Source of the DNA: Candidatus Altimarinota bacterium
GTDB lineage: Bacteria; Patescibacteriota; Gracilibacteria; UBA4473
Direction of reading: 5' to 3'
NCBI GenBank assembly: GCA_018401175.1
Contig: JAGYLK010000124.1
Location: 1 to 7,552 of the forward strand
DNA: 7,552 nucleotides
Shown piece by piece: positions 1 through 5,465 of this stretch. The notes under the pieces are model-generated. The model ran no database searches. It was not told the origin of the DNA and saw only the letters and a program-made list of their open reading frames with translations. How positions within the stretch are numbered: the stretch's first letter is position 1; each line of letters opens with the position of its first letter. Position numbers and translations under genes: made by a program.

Positions 1-79
1 AGAATTGCGTCAGCGTGAAAAAGCAGCTGAAGCAGCAGAAAATGATGAGTCGATTTTGTCAGAGCTTGATTTGTTGTAA
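1..79 (+). CDS. C-terminal fragment of an unidentified protein
   Basis: An open frame enters from the left edge (first full codon at base 2) and ends at TAA 77-79. It encodes about 25 residues, a charged Ala/Glu-rich helix-like stretch ending in NDESILSELDLL. The composition (Arg, Lys, Glu, Ala, then an acidic-hydrophobic tail) suits a C-terminal helical or coiled tail of a cytoplasmic protein. The fragment is too short for me to assign a family. It converges on the glycosyltransferase gene, with a hairpin-rich repeat between the two stops. That it is a real gene end is inferred from the codon pattern and the placement of the repeat just after the stop. Confidence 0.5.
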   Translation, partial: ELRQREKAAEAAENDESILSELDLL

Positions 80-88
80 AAAATTCTC

Positions 89-142
89 TGTCATTCTGAA
101 TTTAATTCAGAATCTAGATTGCGGATCAAGTCCGCAATGACA
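89..142. repeat. 54-bp REP-like palindromic repeat with two internal hairpins
   Basis: Three nested inverted repeats are visible. An outer 7-bp stem pairs TGTCATT (89-95) with AATGACA (136-142). A first inner hairpin has 9-bp arms, ATTCTGAAT (93-101) and ATTCAGAAT (105-113). A second inner hairpin has 8-bp arms, ATTGCGGA (118-125) and TCCGCAAT (131-138), around TCAAG. The outer arms share a few bases with the inner ones, so not all stems can form fully at once. The general form (TGTCATTCTGAA... GGATCAAGTCCGCAATGACA type) resembles short interspersed palindromes seen in many bacterial genomes. It occupies the gap between two convergent genes, where it could also act as a bidirectional transcription block, although no long T-run follows it. 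Confidence 0.75.
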
Positions 143-149
143 GGAACAC

Positions 150-938
150 CTATTCTTTATCACCAAACTTTTCTTGAAGCGCAAGTTTTGAAAACACAAA
201 AACAGCTTTCCATATCCGTTTCGCTCTTTTTTTTGGTTCTTGAAACAATCTCCAAAGCCACTCAATTCCTATTTTTCGAGCGAAGTTGGGAGCGCGTTTG
301 ACTTTTCCCGCCCAGAAATCAAATGTGCCTCCGATGCCAATTCCGATGCGAAGAGAAGGGATTTCTTTATAATATTCAGCGATCCATTTCTCTTGTGCAG
401 GCGCGCCATATGCCACCAGTATAGCGGCTGGTTTTACTTCTTTTACCTCGGACAATAATTCATTCGGCGTTCCCTCTGCATATCCTGCTATTTTCAAATT
501 TGGATATTTTTTCTGCATTTTTGATGCTGCGATTTCTACCACATTTCTGCCTCCCAAAAAGAAGATGGATTTCTTCTCTTGAGCACAAATTTTGCACAAT
601 AATTCTGCTGTTTCGACACCTGTAATGCGTGATATCTTTTTTCCATACAAAAAACGGCTCATCCCTTGTATCCCAACTCCATCGCAGATATTTAATTCAG
701 TATGATTCAGTATTTTTTTGAAAGAAATATCATGGTGTGCTGTTACCAAAAATTCAGGATTTACGGTTGCCACATGACAAAACTTGCTTCCACTCAGTTT
801 TTCCGCAAAAATTCGAGCAAGTTCGTCTTTTTCAAAGGAATCAATGCGAACGCCAAGGAGTTTAAATTTCACGAGTATACGATGCCGAAAGTTTTTGAAA
901 AAATCAATGATTCCTTCGTCTGTTCTGTCTGTGGGCAT
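150..938 (-). CDS. WecG/TagA/CpsF-family glycosyltransferase
   Basis: Members of this family (GT26) transfer a sugar such as N-acetylmannosamine or its uronic acid onto a lipid-linked acceptor at the cytoplasmic membrane face, for surface polysaccharide or teichoic-acid-like glycans. From the ATG at 938 the protein has 262 residues, a usual family length. Family signatures appear in order: TVNPEF (~58-63), ICDGVGI (~84-90), RITGVE (~104-109), FFLGG (~126-130), GAPAQEKW (~178-185), GGTFDFWAG (~203-211), KRAP (~214-217) and EWLWRLFQEPKKRAKR near the C terminus, which fits the membrane-associating tail of TagA. The Thr of TVN and the Asp of CDG correspond to residues described as catalytic in TagA. 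Start choice: GGAGG at 949-945 lies 6 nt before ATG 938, but that stretch also codes for the opposite-strand gene. A GTG at 872, just before KFKLLGVRID, would give a more typical N terminus. The donor and acceptor cannot be told from sequence. Confidence 0.93.
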   Translation of the reverse strand: MPTDRTDEGIIDFFKNFRHRILVKFKLLGVRIDSFEKDELARIFAEKLSGSKFCHVATVNPEFLVTAHHDISFKKILNHTELNICDGVGIQGMSRFLYGKKISRITGVETAELLCKICAQEKKSIFFLGGRNVVEIAASKMQKKYPNLKIAGYAEGTPNELLSEVKEVKPAAILVAYGAPAQEKWIAEYYKEIPSLRIGIGIGGTFDFWAGKVKRAPNFARKIGIEWLWRLFQEPKKRAKRIWKAVFVFSKLALQEKFGDKE

Positions 939-1202
939 ACAAATCCTCCGGCAGAAAAAACATGTCGAAATCATTGTCGAAAATGCCTTTCATCGCTCCA
1001 TGTAGATGTTTTCCCAGGAGATCGGGCGTGTGATTGTCATGGAATTTTGCTTCCGATTGGTTTGGAGTACAAAGGCGGAGAACCGCAGCAAATAGTTTTT
1101 CGGTGCAAAAAATGTGGAAAACTTAGTCGAAACAAAATAGCTTCTGATGACGATCGAGAAATGATTCTTTCGTTAGCTGGAAAACCAGTGCCAGAGTTTT
1201 AG
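882..1202 (+). CDS. RNHCP-domain zinc-ribbon protein
   Basis: This is a 106-residue protein, opening FEKINDSFVCSVCG, that matches the RNHCP family of small putative zinc-binding proteins of unknown function. Paired cysteines suggest zinc ribbons: C14/C17, C28, H31, C32/C35, C50/C52 with H53, and C75/C78. The block CLSSLHVDVFPGDR (35-48) followed by CHGILLPIG and CKKCGKLSRNK is the conserved family pattern. The signature reads RNHCR instead of RNHCP. The frame stays open upstream to 702, but that part is antisense to the glycosyltransferase and lacks family similarity, so ATG 882 was taken. No Shine-Dalgarno sits at a normal distance; AAGGAG at 855-860 is 21 nt away. The first 57 bases overlap the 5' end of the divergent glycosyltransferase if that gene starts at 938. 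No function is known to me beyond likely metal binding. Confidence 0.85.
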   Translation: MPKVFEKINDSFVCSVCGHTNPPAEKTCRNHCRKCLSSLHVDVFPGDRACDCHGILLPIGLEYKGGEPQQIVFRCKKCGKLSRNKIASDDDREMILSLAGKPVPEF

Positions 1203-1220
1203 AGAAAAGACTGATTATAT

Positions 1221-1249
1221 TTGTAAAAAGAGCAGTTTTGAGGTAGAAT
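1221..1249 (+). promoter_or_regulatory. Sigma-70-type promoter giving a leaderless transcript
   Basis: TTGTAA (1221-1226) and TAGAAT (1244-1249) are separated by exactly 17 bp. The expected start, 7 nt after the last base of the -10 box, is base 1256, the A of the ATG of the downstream gene. The spacing therefore predicts an mRNA with no 5' leader, consistent with the absence of any Shine-Dalgarno before that ATG. Assigned by motif reading only. Confidence 0.65.
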
Positions 1250-1255
1250 ATAGAG

Positions 1256-2722
1256 ATGAAAAATATAGAAACACAACAGCAACTCAATGTATCGCCAGAA
1301 CAGGCGTTACAGTTGTTGGATTCAAACGTAGACAAAAATATTCAAAAAACAAAAGAAACTGAGTCCGGAGAGTATAATCGTGCCAAAAAGCGATTGGAAG
1401 AGAATAAGACAAATCCGAATGATGCCTTTCGTTTGAATTTGCGCGCAATTTCCAAAATATTACGTGCTCCAGATGCTTCGAAAGAAGATCATGCGATAGC
1501 AATAGATTTTTTAACGAGTATGGATCAAGAAAAGGTTGATCAATGGAAAAAGAATCATAAAAATGCTGCAGAAGCTATTGATAATTATCTGAATTCCCAA
1601 AAGGAGAACAAAACAGAAGAAATAAAAAAGACTGTTGAGGGAGGAGCAAAAGATACATTTAGTGAATTTATAAACAGTAAGTTTGATATAAATAATCTAA
1701 CAGAGGAACAAGAAACTCTTTTGAGAACAACAAATTCTTCTCAATTTTTGACCGCAGAACAACAATATCCAGGACTTTTGAAGAAAATATTTTTTCAGAA
1801 CGGAAGAATAAATTTTTATAATAATCCAAATGTTCGACGAAATGTGGGTCTAGGAGATATATTGGAAAGTACAAATGTATATGCAAGTATAGACGGAAAA
1901 ATTGGAAAGAGATCGTTGGAAGGAAATAAAGTTGGCTATTTGGACAGGAACGGAAAATACCTTCCCGTTTATGGAGGGGAGCAGATATCAACAGATGTTA
2001 CTCAATTTGAGGACTTTCAAGAAACAGCATTTAGTAATATTACATCTCTTTCAGGAGATCAGGAAAAAGTCTATCAACAAAAGTTCATAGCAGAAATCCA
2101 AGAAGAGGAGGTTGATCAAGAAAAATTAGAAGAAGAGTGTAAAGAAGAAATAAGAAAAAAAGGACTTGATGGCATTGATACACCAACAGGGCGACAATTT
2201 TTTGAAATGGCAAAAATAGTAGCAGAGAAATTACAAGAGACAGATGGTATTCCGTGGCAAGTAACCGTGGCACAAGCCTTATTAGAATCAGGAAAAGGAA
2301 GAAGTGGATTAGCAAAAAGAAATAAGAATTATTTTGGACTCAAAGGAAAGGGAAGAACTTATTGGACAAATGAGGTTCGAAATGGTGTTCGCAGAAGAGA
2401 ACAACATAGTTTTCGAAGCTATGAAAATTTTTCTGATAGTTTTTTGGATCATAACCAACTTTTATCCAAAGGACGTTATGTTGATGTAAAAAATGCGTAT
2501 AGAACAAAACAAATATTTAAAGTGAGCCCCAGTTACATAGCTAATTCACAGAAAGGGTACAAGGGAGTTGAGTCTCGCATATTGAATACACCAGCCGATT
2601 ACTTATGGGGAATAATTGATAGTGGCTATGCAACAGAACCGACAAAAAATTATTTGAAAGGGGCCGAATCCATGTTGAATAAATACGGAGCAACTTTAGG
2701 AAAATTATCAGATCCAATCTAA
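1256..2722 (+). CDS. Large protein with C-terminal glucosaminidase (FlgJ/GH73-like) domain
   Basis: The protein has 488 residues. Residues ~309-480 form a mannosyl-glycoprotein endo-beta-N-acetylglucosaminidase-type domain, which cleaves the GlcNAc-MurNAc backbone of peptidoglycan. Signatures are IPWQVTVAQALLESGKGRSG, with Glu344 as probable catalytic acid, LAKRNKNYFGLKGKG, HSFRSYENFSDSFLDH and the terminal SGYATEPTKNYLKGAE. Residues 1-300 match nothing I recognise. They are charged and mostly helical (~1-160), with a more beta-like patch at ~205-245 (YASIDGKIGK, GNKVGYLDRNGKYLPVYGG) and a Glu/Lys-rich coil at ~270-305. There is no signal peptide or membrane segment, so how the enzyme meets its substrate is unclear. 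Codon use is richer in ATA and AGA than in the neighbouring rpoD and pheS, suggesting low expression or foreign origin. It is transcribed from its own promoter, whose start falls on the ATG. A role in cell-wall remodelling, or a phage-lysin origin, are both possible. Confidence 0.88.
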   Translation: MKNIETQQQLNVSPEQALQLLDSNVDKNIQKTKETESGEYNRAKKRLEENKTNPNDAFRLNLRAISKILRAPDASKEDHAIAIDFLTSMDQEKVDQWKKNHKNAAEAIDNYLNSQKENKTEEIKKTVEGGAKDTFSEFINSKFDINNLTEEQETLLRTTNSSQFLTAEQQYPGLLKKIFFQNGRINFYNNPNVRRNVGLGDILESTNVYASIDGKIGKRSLEGNKVGYLDRNGKYLPVYGGEQISTDVTQFEDFQETAFSNITSLSGDQEKVYQQKFIAEIQEEEVDQEKLEEECKEEIRKKGLDGIDTPTGRQFFEMAKIVAEKLQETDGIPWQVTVAQALLESGKGRSGLAKRNKNYFGLKGKGRTYWTNEVRNGVRRREQHSFRSYENFSDSFLDHNQLLSKGRYVDVKNAYRTKQIFKVSPSYIANSQKGYKGVESRILNTPADYLWGIIDSGYATEPTKNYLKGAESMLNKYGATLGKLSDPI

Positions 2723-2819
2723 AAAAATATTGAACACATTTCTTGAAATAGCGGTATAGCGCGGACTTTTTTATTTTTATAATTAAGAACAATTTTGACA
2801 TAGAGTGCAACCAGTTTTT

Positions 2820-2831
2820 GCGGTAAACCGC
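2820..2831. promoter_or_regulatory. Perfect inverted repeat abutting the HU promoter
   Basis: GCGGTAAACCGC is a perfect 12-bp palindrome whose last base is next to the -35 box of the predicted HU promoter (2832-2837). The placement would suit a protein-binding operator, or a short hairpin with a TAAA loop. No known regulator consensus is recognised, and a 12-bp palindrome could occur by chance. Confidence 0.3.
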
Positions 2832-2861
2832 TTGCCAAGAGGAGAAAACTGCGTTTAGAAT
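2832..2861 (+). promoter_or_regulatory. Predicted HU gene promoter
   Basis: TTGCCA (2832-2837) and TAGAAT (2856-2861) are 18 bp apart. The -10 hexamer is identical to the one before the glucosaminidase gene. The expected start near 2868 gives a 27-nt leader (2868-2894) with no Shine-Dalgarno sequence, only GCTATTTTTTAACCCC-type AT-rich sequence. Confidence 0.55.
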
Positions 2862-2894
2862 TCCCGCGAAGCTATTTTTTAACCCCTATCTAAA

Positions 2895-3173
2895 ATGGCA
2901 TATTCAAAAGGCGATCTCGTAGCAGACATGGCGGCAGCAGCTGGTATTACTAAAAAAGCAGGAGCTGACTGTCTAGAAGCATTGCTTGGAGCAATTGCTA
3001 AAGAGCTCAAGAAAGGAGGATCAGTTACATTGACTGGATTCGGAACTTTCAAAGTTTCAGCACGTGCAGCACGAACAGGTGTTAACCCACAGACTGGTGC
3101 AGCAATCAAAATCCCAGCACGAAAAGTTCCTACTTTCAAAGCTGGTAAAGGTCTTCGAGAGACAGTTCGATAA
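2895..3173 (+). CDS. HU-family DNA-binding protein
   Basis: This is a 92-residue histone-like protein, the standard HU length. As a dimer, HU bends and compacts DNA in the nucleoid. The N-terminal helical half is KGDLVADMAAAAGITKKAGA, followed by the family signature GFGTFKVSARAARTGVNPQT (48-67) and IPARKVPTFKAGKGL (73-87). Pro65 in the beta arm is the residue expected to intercalate at the DNA kink. The usual Arg of the RNPxTG arm motif is Val63 here (VNPQTG), a modest departure at a DNA-contacting position, and Cys26 is in helix 2. The codon set differs from the neighbours (many GCA, GGA, AAA, CGA and ATC), as expected for high expression. It has its own promoter and ends in a strong terminator 24 nt after the stop, so it is monocistronic. 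Whether it is HU proper or IHF-like cannot be settled from sequence, but HU is more likely. Confidence 0.95.
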   Translation: MAYSKGDLVADMAAAAGITKKAGADCLEALLGAIAKELKKGGSVTLTGFGTFKVSARAARTGVNPQTGAAIKIPARKVPTFKAGKGLRETVR

Positions 3174-3190
3174 TTTCATTTTGGAATTAG

Positions 3191-3221
3191 AAAAAAAGCC
3201 CTGCAATTGCGGGGCTTTTTT
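3191..3221. terminator. Bidirectional intrinsic terminator
   Basis: The stem GCCCTGC (3198-3204) pairs with GCGGGGC (3209-3215), with one U-G pair, around the tetraloop AATT. A run of Ts (3216-3221) follows on the + strand. A run of seven As (3191-3197) precedes it and becomes the U-tract for the opposite strand. It sits 24 nt after the HU stop and 26 nt beyond the stop of the convergent - strand gene, so one hairpin can end both transcripts. Confidence 0.9.
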
Positions 3222-3241
3222 ATATTTCAGAATGAGAAATA

Positions 3242-4300
3242 TTACTTTTGGTGATCGTTTCGTGGTTTCTGTTGAGGATGATTGTGTGGTTTTTGATTTT
3301 CTCCATTTTTCACCCCATTAAAATTCTGTGTGAGATCCTGAAGTTCTTTTAATACCTTTGTGTACGCATCTCCTTTATCTTGAAGAAGCTTATTTTCTTC
3401 CTTTATTTTTTTCTCAAATTCTGTGATTTTATTTTTGTACTCTTGAATGTTTTTTTTGTGAAAGTCCACAAACGCAACAATATCATTTTTTACCTGTCCA
3501 ACGGCTTTCATAGGATCGTTGGTGGTAGTTGTTGTGTCATTTTCATTCCCAGAGAAAGGAAGCACGGCGGCAGCAACCGTATTTTGTTTTTGCTCATTAG
3601 GAGTTTCCTCTTTGGGTTTGCTGGAAAAAGGAAACGGTTTCATGGATGTTTCAATTGTTTTTTCCTCAGGATCTGTTGGAGTTGCCGGAGGAATCCCCAA
3701 AGGATTTGCAGGAACTTCTGTTTTTTCGGTTGATGCGATATCTTGTTTTTCTTTCTGAACAGGAGTTGTTGGAGTTGCAAAGGGGTTTATTGGTGTATCG
3801 GGAGTAGGTTTTTCGAGAGGGGCTTTCTCCTCTTCACTTTCTGTCTTCTCTTCAACAGGAGTTGTTGGTTTTGCAAAAGGATTTACAGGAGCCTCTGTTT
3901 TTGGAGTTTCTTCTTGAGATATTTTTTCTACGACAGGTTCTGGAGTTGTAACTTTTTCAGGAGCAGAATTATCTGCTTCTGTGTCACTTTCTTCCTCGGA
4001 GACCTCTTCATCAACGATTTCAGGAGCCGCTTCCTCTGTTGGTTCTTCATCAAAAGTAATTTCTTCTTTTGATTCTTCGGGTGTTTCGATACCGGGATCA
4101 GAAACGATTGGAGTATCATCTGTTGATTTGTCCTCCGCCATAAGTTCGGTAAGAGGTTTCGCTACATTTGTTGAAGGAGCGGGGTCAGAAGAAGTTGTAG
4201 AAGCGCCACTGGAGCTATTATCATTTGTTCCAGAATCATCTTGTATCGTAGAATCATCTTGTGAATTATTTCCACCGAGACCGAAGTTGAAATTTACCAT
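3242..4300 (-). CDS. Acidic Pro/Thr/Glu-rich, probably disordered protein with C-terminal coiled coil
   Basis: From ATG 4300 the protein has 352 residues; the frame also opens at a TTG at 4366. I recognise no family. Residues ~10-130 are Ser/Thr/Asp/Glu-rich and strongly acidic. Residues ~139-232 hold four degenerate copies of an NPFAxPTTPV-type motif: VNPFAKPTTPVEE, INPFATPTTPVQK, ANPLGIPPATPTD and KPFPFSSKPKEE. Residues ~264-324 (KNDIVAFVDFHKKNIQEYKN onward, through EFEKKIKEENKLLQDKG) look like a coiled coil. The tail (~332-352) is basic and rich in His, Pro, Gln and Lys. There is no signal peptide or transmembrane segment, so it is probably cytoplasmic and could be a flexible linker or scaffold. 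It converges on HU with a shared terminator and diverges from pheS with overlapping promoters. That it is a real gene is supported by the reading frame over 1 kb, the repeats and the flanking signals. Confidence 0.75.
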   Translation of the reverse strand: MVNFNFGLGGNNSQDDSTIQDDSGTNDNSSSGASTTSSDPAPSTNVAKPLTELMAEDKSTDDTPIVSDPGIETPEESKEEITFDEEPTEEAAPEIVDEEVSEEESDTEADNSAPEKVTTPEPVVEKISQEETPKTEAPVNPFAKPTTPVEEKTESEEEKAPLEKPTPDTPINPFATPTTPVQKEKQDIASTEKTEVPANPLGIPPATPTDPEEKTIETSMKPFPFSSKPKEETPNEQKQNTVAAAVLPFSGNENDTTTTTNDPMKAVGQVKNDIVAFVDFHKKNIQEYKNKITEFEKKIKEENKLLQDKGDAYTKVLKELQDLTQNFNGVKNGENQKPHNHPQQKPRNDHQK

Positions 4301-4341
4301 TTGTTTGTGTGAGTTTTTTCGCGCCAAAAGGTCAGAAAAAC

Positions 4342-4370
4342 TTGACTTTTTATCACGATTTCGCAATATT
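4342..4370 (+). promoter_or_regulatory. Predicted pheS-rpoD promoter
   Basis: TTGACT (4342-4347) and AATATT (4365-4370) are 17 bp apart. The expected start near 4377 would give a leader of about 36 nt to the ATG at 4413, with a run of eight Ts and no Shine-Dalgarno. The -10 match is 4 of 6. It overlaps the -10 box of the divergent - strand promoter. Confidence 0.4.
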
Positions 4371-4396
4371 TTACCCGAAAATCCCGCCTAGAGCAA
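4368..4396 (-). promoter_or_regulatory. Predicted promoter of the disordered-protein gene
   Basis: On the - strand, TTGCTC (4396-4391) and TAAAAT (4373-4368) are 17 bp apart. The expected start is near 4361, giving a leader of about 61 nt to ATG 4300. Transcription from here would begin downstream of the alternative TTG at 4366, which favours the ATG start. Confidence 0.45.
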
Positions 4397-4412
4397 GTTT
4401 TTTTTATTGCGA

Positions 4413-5465
4413 ATGACTGAAACAAACATCTTTTCCCGGCTAAAAGCGTTATCGACGCAAGCACGGGAAATGTTTGCAAGTATTGAGAATATCGATCAAT
4501 TGAATGATTTTGAGGTGCAATTTTTATCAAAAAAATCAGAAATCGGACAGATTTCCAAAAATTTGAAAACGTGTTCTCCAGAAGAAAAAAGAGAAATAGG
4601 ACAAGCGCTTGCTTCATTTCGTGATGAATTCACAGAGGCATTTGCAAAGAAGAAGGCGTTGCTGGAAACAGAAATGCTCAATAAACGACTGTTGGAAGAA
4701 ACGATAGATGTAACGCAACAATTTCCCTTGGAAAAAGGAACACTACATCCTATTAGTCATGTTCAACGAGAAGTAGAACGCATTTTTACTAGCATGGGAT
4801 TTGAAATTGCGGATGGTCCTGAAATTGAGTCAGAATGGCACAATTTTGACGCCCTCAATATTCCGGCGTCTCATCCTGCGCGAGATATGCAGGATACATT
4901 TTGGATTTCCAAAAAATCAGATACTTCTCACGAAAACTTCGTCCTGCGTACACAGACGTCGGATGTGCAAATTCGAAAAATGAAAGAACATGGCGCACCA
5001 ATTCGCTTAATTGCTCCGGGACGAGTGTTCCGCAATGAAGATGTTGATGCGACGCATGATGCCGTTTTCTACCAAGTAGAAGGGCTCCTTATTGATACAA
5101 ACATTTCGCTGGCTCATTTAAAGGGTACGATTGAGACGATGTTATCACAGCTTTTTGCGCGTGAAACAACAGTGCGTCTTCGCCCTGGATATTTTCCATT
5201 TGTTGAGCCAGGATTTGAAGTAGATTTTAGCTGCGCTTTGTGTGGCGGTCAGGGATGCAAAACCTGTAAAAATTCCGGTTGGATTGAGTTTATGGGCGCG
5301 GGAATGGTTCACCCCAACGTGCTACGAAATTGCGATATCGATCCGACAAAATTTAGTGGATTTGCATTTGGATTCGGCCTTACGCGTTTAGCAATGATGA
5401 AATATGGGATAGATGACATTCGACTCTTGTCTTCCCAAAAAATAGAATTCTTGTCCCAATTTTGA
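4413..5465 (+). CDS. pheS: Phenylalanyl-tRNA synthetase alpha subunit
   Basis: This is the class II synthetase subunit that activates phenylalanine with ATP and charges tRNA-Phe in an alpha2-beta2 enzyme. The protein has 350 residues, normal for PheS. Residues ~1-85 are the N-terminal coiled-coil arm that binds tRNA. Then come HPISHVQREVERIF (from ~112, motif 1 region), FRNEDVDATHDAVFYQVEG (from ~206, motif 2), RPGYFPFVEPGFEVD, and GFAFGFGLTRLAMMKYGIDD (from ~316, motif 3). The C terminus FLSQF is typical. A CxxC-type knot (C274, C277, C282, C285) followed by KNSGWIEFMGAGMVHPN is a zinc-binding insert found in many bacterial PheS proteins. ATG 4413 was chosen over the in-frame TTG six bases upstream. 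No Shine-Dalgarno is present. The beta-subunit gene pheT does not follow; instead the TGA stop overlaps the rpoD start (TGATG), so PheS and the sigma factor are probably translationally coupled. Confidence 0.97.
   Translation: MTETNIFSRLKALSTQAREMFASIENIDQLNDFEVQFLSKKSEIGQISKNLKTCSPEEKREIGQALASFRDEFTEAFAKKKALLETEMLNKRLLEETIDVTQQFPLEKGTLHPISHVQREVERIFTSMGFEIADGPEIESEWHNFDALNIPASHPARDMQDTFWISKKSDTSHENFVLRTQTSDVQIRKMKEHGAPIRLIAPGRVFRNEDVDATHDAVFYQVEGLLIDTNISLAHLKGTIETMLSQLFARETTVRLRPGYFPFVEPGFEVDFSCALCGGQGCKTCKNSGWIEFMGAGMVHPNVLRNCDIDPTKFSGFAFGFGLTRLAMMKYGIDDIRLLSSQKIEFLSQF

Noticed and set aside
702..881. 60-residue N-terminal extension of the RNHCP protein
   Set aside because: This stretch is antisense to conserved glycosyltransferase motifs and bears no resemblance to the RNHCP family, which starts near FEKINDSFVC.
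2723..2780. Possible terminator of the glucosaminidase gene (T-rich run at 2766-2778)
   Set aside because: The T-run is preceded only by very weak stems (a 5-bp ATTTC/GAAAT pair some 17 bases earlier and a 3-bp GCG/CGC), so no convincing intrinsic hairpin can be drawn.
2778..2800. A TATAAT (2778-2783) and a consensus TTGACA (2795-2800) upstream of HU
   Set aside because: They are in the wrong order for one promoter. No suitable -35 lies before the TATAAT, and no -10 lies 16-18 bp after the TTGACA. The TTGCCA/TAGAAT pair closer to the gene fits better.
3743..4072. Cys/Phe/Arg-rich + strand open frame of 109 codons
   Set aside because: It is antisense to the Pro/Thr/Glu-rich gene. Its odd composition is the shadow of GAA/ACA/CCA-type codons on the other strand, and it has no start signal.
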